From the NCBI GenBank assembly GCA_002171085.1, contig NHGV01000012.1, positions 68,592 to 82,817 of the forward strand: a stretch of 14,226 bases of DNA, in the 5' to 3' direction. The notes beneath the pieces are model-generated. The model was not told the origin of the DNA. It saw nothing but the letters and a program-made list of their open reading frames with translations, and did no database searches. Numbering within the stretch: position 1 is the first letter of the stretch; every line of letters begins with the position of its first letter. This stretch comes from Pelagibacteraceae bacterium TMED146 (GTDB taxonomy: Bacteria > Pseudomonadota > Alphaproteobacteria > Pelagibacterales > Pelagibacteraceae). A program made the position numbers and the translations under genes. Positions 7,812-14,226 of the stretch are shown here, in pieces.

Positions 7812-8547
7812 GAACTTTACATTTTTGACTTTTATTAATTTTTACCTTCCTAAAATTAAGTGTTTCAAAGTTTATAATTAAAATATGATTTTTCAGGTTT
7901 GACTTGATTCCTGCAATATTTTTTATCAATTCATTTGAAATGATTGCCCCCGCTGATCCTGTTACTGTGCCAAGTATACCTTCATCTTGACAACTTGGTG
8001 AAATATTTGGAGCTTTAGGCATAAAACATTTTAAGCAAGCACTCTTTTTTGAAAAATCAAAGAAAAAAATATGGGCATCAAATTTACTTACTGATCCAAT
8101 AAATAATTTTTTTTTATTTTTAATGCATTCATCATTTATAACAAGTTTAGAAAGAAAATTATCTGTACCATCAATTATATAATTATAATTTTTTATTATT
8201 GATTTTATATTTTTAGCATTAATCTTTTTTTTAAATATTTTTATATTTATTTTTTTATTAATAAGTTTAAGTTTTTTTTTGGTAACTTCAGCTTTATGTT
8301 TTCCTATGTCTTTTTGATCGAATAAGACCTGTCGATGTAAGTTACTTTTTGCGACTTTATCAAAATCTACAATTCCAAAATTTGTAATACCAGACCGAGC
8401 CAAGAAAAGTGCACATGGTGAACCTATGCCACCAGCTCCTATAATTAAAATCTTTTCTTTTTTTAACTTTAATTGTCCTTGAATATTAATTTTTTTTAAG
8501 TTGATTTGACCTTTGTATCTTTCAATTTCATCAACTGTTAGTGACAT
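7804..8547 (-). CDS. ThiF/MoeB/HesA-family adenylyltransferase (E1-like)
   Basis: Members of this family adenylate the C-terminal Gly-Gly of a ubiquitin-like sulfur carrier such as ThiS or MoaD. The 247-residue protein has the family layout: RYKGQI-type entry near 10-15, ATP-binding GAGGIGSP at 37-44, DFDKVAKSNLHRQ at 61-73 with the expected Arg72, and the DGTDN motif with Asp129. A zinc pair Cys171/Cys174 (CLKC) follows, then the EGILGTVTGSAGAI segment. The second zinc pair, normally CxxC near the C-terminus, reads Cys243-x-x-His246 (CKVHG). The start overlaps the dut stop by one base (TAATG), and the end overlaps the SH3 gene by 8 nt. No sulfur-carrier gene is in this window, so MoeB, ThiF and other specificities cannot be separated. 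No gene symbol is given for that reason. Confidence 0.9.
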   Translation of the reverse strand: MSLTVDEIERYKGQINLKKINIQGQLKLKKEKILIIGAGGIGSPCALFLARSGITNFGIVDFDKVAKSNLHRQVLFDQKDIGKHKAEVTKKKLKLINKKINIKIFKKKINAKNIKSIIKNYNYIIDGTDNFLSKLVINDECIKNKKKLFIGSVSKFDAHIFFFDFSKKSACLKCFMPKAPNISPSCQDEGILGTVTGSAGAIISNELIKNIAGIKSNLKNHILIINFETLNFRKVKINKSQKCKVHG

Positions 8548-8990
8548 TAATTTTTACCAGTAGACCCAAAACCACCTTCGCCTCTGATAGATTCTGGCAA
8601 ATTATCTTTAACTTCAAATTCTGCTTTCACAATTGGACAAAGAACCATTTGCGCGATTCTATCTCCATTTTTAATTACAAAATCTTTGTCACCCAAGTTT
8701 ATTAAAATTATTTTAATTTCTCCTCTAAAGTCTGCATCAATAGTTCCAGGTGTATTTAATACTGTAATTTTATTCTTAAATGCCAACCCAGATCTTGGTC
8801 GGATTTGTATTTCTAAATTTTCAGGAATTGCTACAGAAATTCCTGTTGGAATTAACGCGGTTTCTTTTGATCTAATTATAATATCTTGTTTAATAAAAGC
8901 TTCTAAATCTAAACCTGAGGAGCCAGTTGTTTTGTATACAGGGATATTAACTTTAGGATTAAGTTTTTTAATTAAGGCTTTTATTTTCAT
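8547..8990 (-). CDS. dut: dUTP diphosphatase (deoxyuridine 5'-triphosphate nucleotidohydrolase)
   Basis: Dut hydrolyses dUTP to dUMP and pyrophosphate, keeping uracil out of DNA and supplying dUMP for thymidylate. The 147-residue trimeric-type dUTPase shows all five family motifs: SSGLDLEA (24-31), PTGI (48-51), RPRSGLA (64-70) followed by the GTIDADFRGE block (82-91) with the catalytic Asp region, GDRIAQMV (109-116), and the C-terminal RGEGGFGSTG (136-145) that closes over the substrate. The start at 8990 gives a normal N-terminus (MKIKALIKKLNP...VYKTTGSSG) and forces a 23-nt overlap with the end of coaBC, the longest overlap in the window. It ends in a TAATG junction with the ThiF-like gene. 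Confidence 0.97.
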   Translation of the reverse strand: MKIKALIKKLNPKVNIPVYKTTGSSGLDLEAFIKQDIIIRSKETALIPTGISVAIPENLEIQIRPRSGLAFKNKITVLNTPGTIDADFRGEIKIILINLGDKDFVIKNGDRIAQMVLCPIVKAEFEVKDNLPESIRGEGGFGSTGKN

Positions 8991-10179
8991 TAATTGGAAA
9001 TTCTTTTAAAATTTTTTGAACTAATAATGTTGCAATTTCAGACTTTTCTCTTTTGGATATTTTTTCAATCTCTTGGTTTTTATGAATTATCGAAATTTCA
9101 TTATTTTTAGAATTAAAACCAATATTTTTATCAGAAACATCGTTCGCAATTATCCAATCACAATGTTTTTGTTCAAGTTTTTTTTTGGCATATTCAATTA
9201 CATTATTTGTTTCTGCTGCAAAACCTACGACAAGTTTTGGTCGTAAATTATTGTGATTGCTTATAAAGCTCAGTATGTCCATATTTTGATATAGTTTTAA
9301 ATTTAAATCTTTATTATTTTTTTTAATTTTTTGTTCAAATTTATCGGTTCTAAAATCAGAAACTGCCGCTGAACATACTGCTATATCTGTAGGTAGACTT
9401 TCTTTGACTGCTTCAAGCATTTCTTGAGCGGTAGTTACTTTTATTGTATCAATGTTGTCGTCAATTTTAATTTGCGTTGGGCCAATTATAAGCTTTGTTT
9501 TTATTCCGCACTCAACCATCTTTTTAGCAATATAATAACCTTGCAAGCCAGAAGACTCATTTGAAATATATCTAACAGGATCAATATATTCTCTTGTTGG
9601 ACCGGTAGTAACCACTGCTGATAAATTTATATCTTTTTTTATAAAAAAATTATCGATTGTAAATTCAATTTCATTAACATTTGCCATTCTGCCTTCACCG
9701 AACTCACCGCAAGCTAAAAGCCCTTCTGATGGACCAATCATTGAAAAATTTCTTTTTTTTAATTTTTCGACATTTATTTGAGTAGCATCTTTTTCCCACA
9801 TTTTTACATTCATTGCTGGTGCTAAAAATATTTTTTTATTAGACGCAAGAATAACAGTATTAATAAAGTCATTTGCCGAACCATTAGAGATATTTTCAAT
9901 GATATTGGCAGTAGCAGGAGCTACTAAAATTAAATCCGCCCATCTTGATAAAGCTATATGATCCATTTCAATTTCTTCATTAAGATCAAATTTGTTAAGA
10001 TAAACTTTGTTATTAGACAATGATGAAATTGACAGAGGTGTTACAAATTCTTCTGCAGTTTTTGTTAATATTGTTTTTATTTCATAGTTTTTTGAGCGTA
10101 AATTTCTAATTAAGTCTAAAATTTTGTAGGCAGCTATACCACCAGAAATAATTAATAAAATTTTTTTATTATTTTTCAT
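8968..10179 (-). CDS. coaBC: Bifunctional phosphopantothenoylcysteine decarboxylase / phosphopantothenate-cysteine ligase
   Basis: CoaBC carries out two consecutive steps of coenzyme A synthesis: CTP-dependent ligation of cysteine to 4'-phosphopantothenate and FMN-dependent decarboxylation to 4'-phosphopantetheine. The 403-residue protein has the flavoprotein N-half (CoaC): SGGIAAYK near 12-19, catalytic His74 in DHIALSRWAD, PAMNVKMW at 121-128, and Cys157 in LLACGEFGEGRM. The C-half (CoaB) begins near 188 with TTGPTREYIDPVRYISNESSG, then CSAAVSDF and VGFAAET. The CoaB block usually written NPDIL reads NMDIL (Met300); this is unusual but may be neutral. It starts 6 nt after ubiB and overlaps dut by 23 nt. 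Its product feeds the acyl-carrier and acyl-CoA chemistry of the fab genes downstream. Confidence 0.97.
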   Translation of the reverse strand: MKNNKKILLIISGGIAAYKILDLIRNLRSKNYEIKTILTKTAEEFVTPLSISSLSNNKVYLNKFDLNEEIEMDHIALSRWADLILVAPATANIIENISNGSANDFINTVILASNKKIFLAPAMNVKMWEKDATQINVEKLKKRNFSMIGPSEGLLACGEFGEGRMANVNEIEFTIDNFFIKKDINLSAVVTTGPTREYIDPVRYISNESSGLQGYYIAKKMVECGIKTKLIIGPTQIKIDDNIDTIKVTTAQEMLEAVKESLPTDIAVCSAAVSDFRTDKFEQKIKKNNKDLNLKLYQNMDILSFISNHNNLRPKLVVGFAAETNNVIEYAKKKLEQKHCDWIIANDVSDKNIGFNSKNNEISIIHKNQEIEKISKREKSEIATLLVQKILKEFPINENKSLN

Positions 10180-10185
10180 TAGAGC

Positions 10186-11742
10186 TTAATTAAATAATAC
10201 TAATAATGATATTACCACTAATAAGATAAATATAATTATTTTATTTTGTTGATTTTTTATTTTTAATTTTTCAAATTCAAATTTTTTTGCCATATCATTA
10301 TTTGATGCCACTGTTCCAGCAGCAAGTAGTTCCAATGCTTTTGAGGCTTTGTCCATCATACCTGGCAGCTCTGGTAGCCTGTCCATAACTTGCGATGTAG
10401 TTTTGATAGCTTGATTTATCTTTGCTTCAGGCCCAACTTCTTTTTTTAGCCACCCTTCCAAAACTGGTTTTGATATTTCCCAGATATTTGCATCCTCATC
10501 AAGTGTTCTAGCCACCCCTTCAACTACAACCATAGTTTTTTGTAAAAGTAAAAGTTGAGGCTGAGTTGCCATGTTAAATTGTTCTGTAATTTCAAAGAGT
10601 TGTGCTAATAATTTTCCCGCCGAAATATTTTTAATTGATTGTCCAAAAATAGGCTCTCCAATGGATCTAAGTGCTTGAGAAAAAGCATCTTTTGATTGAT
10701 CTAAAGGAACTAGCCCTGCAATAAAATGTACGTCAGCAACTTTTTCGTAATCTCTTTGAATGAAGCCATATAAAATTTCAGCTAAATATTTACGATTATC
10801 TTTATCTAATCTACCCATTATTCCAAAGTCAACTGGAATAATGTTTCCATCTGAGTCTACAAAAAGATTTCCCTGATGCATATCGCCATGAAAAAAACCA
10901 TCTCCAACAGCTTGTCTTAGGAAATTTTGAATTATATTTTTTGCAAGTTCTTTTTTATTAATTTTAAGTTCATTAATTTTATCTAATTCTTTTATACTGA
11001 TGCCTTCTACTTTTTCAGAAGTTAAAACTCTTTTTGATGTAAAATCCCAATTAATATTAGGCACTTTAAATTTTGGATCAGATTTTGTATTATTCTTTAA
11101 TTCACTGCCCGCTGATCCTTCAAATCTTAAATCCATCTCAATGGCAGTAATTTCTTTAAGCAAATGAACTATTTCAATTAATTTAAGCCTTTTTGTTTTA
11201 GGTAAAATTGTTTCCACTATTGAAGCAAATAACATTAACGCTTCTAATTCTTCATTAAATTTCTTTTCAATACCAGGTCTTAATACTTTAATCGCATATT
11301 GCTTACCCTCAATTGTTGCAAAATGAACTTGCGCTATAGAAGCCGCAGCTATCGGTTTGCTTAAATTTTCAATTTGTTTGTACTTTTCTTCTCCAATTTC
11401 ATTACTTATACTTTTTTTTGCTATTTCCATATCAAAGGGTGGCAAGTCATCTTGTAAGCTTTGGAGTTCTTTAGCTAGATCTTTGCCAACAATATCAGGT
11501 CTTGTTCCGAGAAATTGACCAAGCTTAATAAACGTTGGGCCCAATTCTTTTAATGCCGACACTAATCTTTGACCAACACTTTTGCTATCTAAGCTTTTTT
11601 TTTTAAAAGAAGAAAAACCGAAAATTTTTATTGAATATCGAATTAAAAAATTTGGTTTATACAATTCACCAAAATAATCCAATGTTGAAGATTTGGCCAG
11701 AGCCCTACCAATTTTGAGAAGAATTAAAATTTTTTTAATCAT
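10186..11742 (-). CDS. ubiB: UbiB/ABC1-family atypical kinase for ubiquinone biosynthesis
   Basis: UbiB is a membrane-anchored ATPase of the ADCK/ABC1 family required for efficient ubiquinone synthesis; it does not itself modify the ring. The 518-residue protein shows the family signatures: KLGQ at 73-76 in GPTFIKLGQFLGTRPD, the Ala-rich nucleotide loop AAASIAQVH (132-140) in place of a P-loop, Lys152 in YAIKVLRPG, the catalytic HGDMHQGN (285-292) and VDFG (304-307). A strongly hydrophobic C-terminal helix at about 502-517 should anchor it in the inner membrane; E. coli UbiB has two such segments, and only one is obvious here. Its ATG overlaps the ubiE stop by 8 nt (ATGATTAA), and coaBC follows after 6 nt. 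Confidence 0.96.
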   Translation of the reverse strand: MIKKILILLKIGRALAKSSTLDYFGELYKPNFLIRYSIKIFGFSSFKKKSLDSKSVGQRLVSALKELGPTFIKLGQFLGTRPDIVGKDLAKELQSLQDDLPPFDMEIAKKSISNEIGEEKYKQIENLSKPIAAASIAQVHFATIEGKQYAIKVLRPGIEKKFNEELEALMLFASIVETILPKTKRLKLIEIVHLLKEITAIEMDLRFEGSAGSELKNNTKSDPKFKVPNINWDFTSKRVLTSEKVEGISIKELDKINELKINKKELAKNIIQNFLRQAVGDGFFHGDMHQGNLFVDSDGNIIPVDFGIMGRLDKDNRKYLAEILYGFIQRDYEKVADVHFIAGLVPLDQSKDAFSQALRSIGEPIFGQSIKNISAGKLLAQLFEITEQFNMATQPQLLLLQKTMVVVEGVARTLDEDANIWEISKPVLEGWLKKEVGPEAKINQAIKTTSQVMDRLPELPGMMDKASKALELLAAGTVASNNDMAKKFEFEKLKIKNQQNKIIIFILLVVISLLVLFN

Positions 11743-12445
11743 TTAACTTCCAAGAGTAGTGTATCGAAGCAATTCCACCTAATATATCTCTGGTACTAAT
11801 ATTTCTAAAACCGACATCTCTTAATTTGTTCGATATTTCTTTTTGAGAATAAAAATCTTCAATACTTTTAGTAAGATATTCATATGGCTTTGAATCTTGA
11901 TTAAATACTTTTCCCAGAGCAGGTATTGATTTAGAGTAAAAATTATAAATTTCTCTTAGTATTGGTTTATTAACTTTGTAAAATTCGAGACAATAAAAAC
12001 CTCCACCTTTTTTTAAAATTCTAAAAGCTTCTTTGAGAGCAATGTCTAATTTCGATATATTTCTAAGACCAAAGCTAATTAGATATGAATCAATAGAATT
12101 GTTTTTTAGAGGTACTGTTTCTGCATAACTACAAAGATGCTTAATATTTTTGTAACTTTTAAACTCATCAATATTTTGATTCAACATATTAAAGTTTGGC
12201 TCAATTCTTATAATTTCTTTACTTTTGTTTTTTTGGATCAGTAATCTTGAAATATCACCGGTTCCTGATGCCATATCAACTATTCTATTGTTATTTTCTA
12301 ATATAACCGTATCAACAAATTGTTGCTTCCATATTCTATGGGTACCAAGTGACATGATATCATTCATCATATCGTACTTCTTAAAAGCACTATCGAACAC
12401 TTTATTTACTAAATTGGTATTTTTATATTGATGAATATTTTTCAT
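11735..12445 (-). CDS. ubiE: Ubiquinone/menaquinone biosynthesis C-methyltransferase UbiE
   Basis: UbiE is the SAM-dependent C-methyltransferase that methylates the quinone ring during ubiquinone (and, where present, menaquinone) synthesis. The 236-residue protein has the UbiE entry motif VFDSAFKKYDMMNDIMSLGTHRIWK at 17-40. The SAM-binding motif I is DMASGTGDI at 57-65, and RIEPNFNML carries Glu82 where many class-I methyltransferases have the ribose-binding Asp. FGLRNI and PYEYLTKSIEDFYSQKE are characteristic UbiE segments. It is the first gene of the minus-strand run and is divergent from mutM with only 38 bp between their start codons. The 8-nt overlap with ubiB implies joint translation of two steps of the same pathway. 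Confidence 0.95.
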   Translation of the reverse strand: MKNIHQYKNTNLVNKVFDSAFKKYDMMNDIMSLGTHRIWKQQFVDTVILENNNRIVDMASGTGDISRLLIQKNKSKEIIRIEPNFNMLNQNIDEFKSYKNIKHLCSYAETVPLKNNSIDSYLISFGLRNISKLDIALKEAFRILKKGGGFYCLEFYKVNKPILREIYNFYSKSIPALGKVFNQDSKPYEYLTKSIEDFYSQKEISNKLRDVGFRNISTRDILGGIASIHYSWKLND

Positions 12446-12461
12446 AATTCTTTAAAAAACG

Positions 12462-12490
12462 ATTGTATTAAAAAAAAAATTATATGCCAG
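12462..12490 (-). promoter_or_regulatory. Candidate promoter for the ubiE-to-fabI gene run
   Basis: On the minus strand CTGGCA (12490-12485, 4/6 match to the -35 consensus) is followed after 17 bp by TACAAT (12467-12462, 5/6 match to TATAAT). Transcription would start near 12455, about 10 nt before the ubiE ATG. The -35 overlaps the first codons of divergent mutM. The gap is only 38 bp and very A/T-rich, and I see no equally good promoter for mutM in it. This is a moderate-to-weak prediction that rests on spacing and position. Confidence 0.35.
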
Positions 12491-13344
12491 AACTTCCAGA
12501 AGTTGAGATTACAAAAATAAGCTTAAGCAAACAAATTTTACATAAAAAAGTAAAAAATGTCACAATATTAAATCCAAAACTTAGATACAGATTAAATAAA
12601 CAAAACCTATTATCTTTAAAAAATAAAATTATAAAAAAAATAATTAGAAGATCAAAGTATTTACTAATTTATTTTAATGATAGTAATATTTTATTAGTAC
12701 ATCTTGGCATGACAGGTCGGTTTTATTTTGTGAAAAAAGGTAAAAATAAATTTGATACTAGTTTTTACACTAAAAACGAAATAATTAAAAAACATGATCA
12801 CTTAAAACTTTCATTCAAAGGTTTTGATTTGGTTTATAACGATATTAGAAAATTTGGATTTATTAAGAAAATTTTATCTATAAATATTGAAAGCACAAAG
12901 CATTTAATTTCGCTTGGACCTGAGCCATTAAGTTCAAATTTTAGTTTTAAATATTTAAAAAACAAAATTAGAAACTCAAATTCTTCTGTAAAAAATTTAT
13001 TAATGAATCAATCTGTAGTATCAGGCTTAGGTAACATATATGTAAACGAGGCTCTATTCAGAAGTTGTGTTAGTCCTCAAAGGCTAGGAAAGTTTTTAAA
13101 AGATATGGAAACAAGAAAAATAATAATTGCCATAAAAAAAGTATTGAAAATGGCAATAAAAGCTGGTGGTTCAACTATCCAAAATTATCACAACTCTGAA
13201 GGGAAGATTGGTTCTTATCAAGCTAATTTTAAAGTTTATGACAGAGAAGGTGAAATTTGTAAAAGAGCTGGGTGTTCTGGAAAAATTAGGCGTTTAATCG
13301 CCTCTGGAAGGTCTTCTTTTTTTTGTATTAAATGCCAAACATAG
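12484..13344 (+). CDS. mutM: Formamidopyrimidine-DNA glycosylase (8-oxoguanine repair, Fpg/MutM)
   Basis: MutM removes 8-oxoguanine and formamidopyrimidines from DNA and cuts the resulting abasic site. The 286-residue protein starts with the invariant MPELPEVE, where Pro2 becomes the catalytic N-terminal amine and Glu3 assists; this fixes the start. Lys58 in RRSKYLL, HLGMTGR at 73-79, and NDIRKFG with Arg122 are present. So are the helix-two-turn-helix VVSGLGNIYVNEALF (178-192) and the C-terminal zinc finger with Cys259, Cys264, Cys281 and Cys284, whose first pair is spaced by four residues, a form I know from alphaproteobacteria. Arg276 in GRSSFFC is the DNA-contacting arginine. It is divergent from ubiE and followed by rpsT after 46 bp. 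Confidence 0.97.
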   Translation: MPELPEVEITKISLSKQILHKKVKNVTILNPKLRYRLNKQNLLSLKNKIIKKIIRRSKYLLIYFNDSNILLVHLGMTGRFYFVKKGKNKFDTSFYTKNEIIKKHDHLKLSFKGFDLVYNDIRKFGFIKKILSINIESTKHLISLGPEPLSSNFSFKYLKNKIRNSNSSVKNLLMNQSVVSGLGNIYVNEALFRSCVSPQRLGKFLKDMETRKIIIAIKKVLKMAIKAGGSTIQNYHNSEGKIGSYQANFKVYDREGEICKRAGCSGKIRRLIASGRSSFFCIKCQT

Positions 13345-13346
13345 TG

Positions 13347-13374
13347 TTGACCACGATTAAAAAGGTTATATAAA
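13347..13374 (+). promoter_or_regulatory. Promoter for rpsT
   Basis: TTGACC (13347-13352, 5/6 match to the -35 consensus) is followed by a 16-bp spacer and TATAAA (13369-13374, 5/6 match to the -10). The predicted transcription start is near 13381, leaving about a 10-nt leader before the rpsT ATG at 13391. That leader (ATCAAAAAAA) has no Shine-Dalgarno sequence. This is the best promoter match in the window. It begins 3 nt after the mutM stop. Confidence 0.6.
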
Positions 13375-13390
13375 CGGCCAATCAAAAAAA

Positions 13391-13654
13391 ATGGCAAATA
13401 CATCATCAGCTAAAAAAAAAACAAAAGTTATTAAGAGAAAGACAGCTATTAATCGTATAAGGATTGGTAAGTACAAAGCGGCAATTTCTGAGATAGAAAA
13501 TGCAATCAAAAGTGGAGATAAAGCTAAGGCCAAAAAACTTTTTGATAAATTCCAGTCACAGTTGATGAAAGTATCCAAAAAAGGTTCTATTAGAAGACAA
13601 ACAGCCTCAAGAAAAATATCTAGAACTTCAAAAAAACTTGCGTTGATGAAGTAA
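13391..13654 (+). CDS. rpsT: 30S ribosomal protein S20
   Basis: S20 is a small helical protein that binds 16S rRNA early in 30S assembly. The protein is 87 residues, the E. coli length, and is strongly basic. It has the family start MANTSSAKKKTKVIKRKTAINR, the central AIKSGDKAKAKKLFDKF, and the conserved C-terminal region KKGSIRRQTASRKISRTSKKL. The start follows a well-placed promoter with a very short leader lacking a Shine-Dalgarno sequence. In many proteobacteria rpsT lies close to dnaA or mutM, and the mutM-rpsT-dnaA order here fits the alphaproteobacterial arrangement. An open frame on the opposite strand of this gene is a shadow. Confidence 0.98.
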   Translation: MANTSSAKKKTKVIKRKTAINRIRIGKYKAAISEIENAIKSGDKAKAKKLFDKFQSQLMKVSKKGSIRRQTASRKISRTSKKLALMK

Positions 13655-13885
13655 GTTTATCAATAACAAATAGCTTAATAAAATTTCAACTTTAGATTTT
13701 AAATCAAATTTTAAAGATAAAAAAATTTAAAAACTGTTTAGTAATGCAAAATATATTTAATAAAATTCGTGTGGTGATTTAATATTTTAAAAATTAAATT
13801 CACAATCCAAAGTTGTTAAAATATTTTTTAAAAAAAAAATTTTTTTGTTGCTTAGGTATTTTGTTTTAATTAAAAGGGATCATTC
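13655..13885 (+). other. Intergenic region upstream of dnaA (231 bp, extremely A/T-rich)
   Basis: This is the only sizeable gene-free stretch. I find no tRNA, conserved ncRNA or convincing open frame. It contains a weak all-A/T hairpin at 13690-13716 just after rpsT, which lacks a following U-run and so is a poor terminator. It also has a G-rich GTGTGGTG at 13769-13776 beginning an imperfect dyad, and a T6-A10-T7 tract at 13824-13846. The best resemblance to a DnaA box is AAATTCACA (13796-13804), 7 of 9 to TTATCCACA/TTATTCACA. I cannot place a confident dnaA promoter. It could hold dnaA regulation or part of an unwinding element, but A/T richness alone does not show an origin. Confidence 0.6.
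13774..13803. repeat. Imperfect inverted repeat upstream of dnaA
   Basis: GTGATTTAAT (13774-13783) is answered by ATTAAAT-T-CAC (13793-13803), a ten-base arm with a single unpaired T. The nine-base centre ATTTTAAAA contains its own small palindrome. The flanking TGTG (13770-13773) could pair with CACA (13801-13804) instead. The position, about 80-110 bp before the dnaA ATG, suits a regulatory site, but the sequence is low-complexity and chance is a real alternative. Confidence 0.35.
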
Positions 13886-14226
13886 ATGAAAAGTTCATCT
13901 GCATTACAAATTAACGAAGACATCAAAAAAAATTGGGAAGGTGTTCAGCAAAAACTGAAAGATACTTACGGTTTGGATGTGTACAAGAGCTGGATACAAA
14001 ATGTTGAAGCCAAAGGAATTGATTTTTCTTCTTTAATTTTAGTCGTTAAAACAAGATTTGTCAGAGACTGGATTGTTTCTCATTATGCAGATAAAATTTT
14101 AGATCATTATCAAAAACTTGATAACTCAGTATCTAGAATTCAATTTGAAATTAATGAAATTTTCGATGAAAAAAGGTCTACAAATATTTTAGATTTTGGA
14201 TCTGGCACCAAGGTAATTGATTTAAA
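13886..14226 (+). CDS. dnaA: Chromosomal replication initiator protein DnaA, N-terminal part (3' end outside the window)
   Basis: DnaA binds origin DNA and unwinds it to start chromosome replication. The first 113 codons and two bases are present. They cover domain I, the oligomerisation and DnaB-contact domain: KKNWEGVQQKLKDTYGLDVYKSWIQNV near 14-40, followed by the strand SSLILVVKTRFVRDWIVSHYADKIL near 48-72. This matches the family pattern W..v...L......F..W (with Tyr33 in the place of the usual Phe) and tLtl..p..f..dWl...Y...i. The acidic, variable stretch after residue 75 corresponds to the linker domain II. AAA+ and DNA-binding domains lie beyond the window. A purine-rich AAAAGGGA (13872-13879) six bases before the ATG supports this start and is one of the few Shine-Dalgarno-like sites here. 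Confidence 0.94.
   Translation, partial: MKSSSALQINEDIKKNWEGVQQKLKDTYGLDVYKSWIQNVEAKGIDFSSLILVVKTRFVRDWIVSHYADKILDHYQKLDNSVSRIQFEINEIFDEKRSTNILDFGSGTKVIDL

Noticed and set aside
8221..8281. Dense runs of T (up to nine) in the ThiF-like gene, considered as frameshift or slippage sites
   Set aside because: The reading frame stays open with normal family motifs on both sides. The runs encode Lys-rich stretches (AAA codons) and fit the overall composition.
8686..9009. 107-codon open frame on the + strand opposite dut and the end of coaBC
   Set aside because: Both minus-strand genes here have full sets of family motifs. The + frame shows no family resemblance.
13690..13716. Hairpin after rpsT as a possible intrinsic terminator
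   Set aside because: The stem is nearly all A/T with a mismatch and a G-U pair, and on the + strand it is followed by A residues rather than a U-run. Such stems are expected by chance at this composition.
1..14226. Defence system, prophage, insertion sequence, CRISPR array or biosynthetic island
   Set aside because: Nearly every base is assigned to recognised housekeeping genes. There are no transposase, integrase or direct-repeat arrays and no composition break marking an island.

Overview
This window looks like ordinary core chromosome from a very AT-rich, streamlined alphaproteobacterium. The best match is the SAR11 / Pelagibacterales group. That call is an inference from three things: strong A/T bias with Lys/Asn/Ile-rich proteins, almost no intergenic DNA with many overlapping gene ends, and a gene order I recognise as alphaproteobacterial (dnaA-rpsT-mutM, then ubiE-ubiB-coaBC-dut running away from mutM). 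I see no mobile elements, CRISPR array, tRNA, rRNA or phage genes.

Left block, 1-4797, + strand: the 3' part of infB, then rbfA, truB, rpsO and pnp. This is the right half of the classical nusA-infB operon for translation initiation, 30S maturation, tRNA pseudouridylation and RNA turnover. Spacings run from 13 nt down to an 8-nt overlap.

Middle block, 12445 down to 4794, - strand: nine genes in one direction, in transcription order ubiE, ubiB, coaBC, dut, a ThiF/MoeB/HesA-family gene, a periplasmic SH3 protein, fabA, fabB, fabI. They cover ubiquinone synthesis, coenzyme A synthesis, dUTP removal, E1-like adenylation of an unknown partner, and unsaturated fatty acid synthesis and elongation. 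The only gap larger than 6 nt is the 53 bp before fabA, which holds a plausible promoter with a perfect 6+6 dyad in it. fabI and pnp converge and share the four bases TTAA as overlapping stop codons.

Right block, 12484-14226, + strand: mutM (base-excision repair), rpsT (ribosomal protein S20, with the clearest promoter in the window) and the first 113 codons of dnaA. The 231-bp rpsT-dnaA gap is the only sizeable non-coding stretch. It holds an imperfect dyad and a T6-A10-T7 tract but no good DnaA box.

I did not find a convincing undescribed system. The observations most worth a second look are small: a Cys-to-His change at a zinc-ligand position of the ThiF-like protein that coincides with the start codon of the next gene; three separate 8-nt ATGNNTAA gene overlaps; the TTAA shared by pnp and fabI; the dyad in the fabA promoter; and a one-residue-short active-site loop in FabI.
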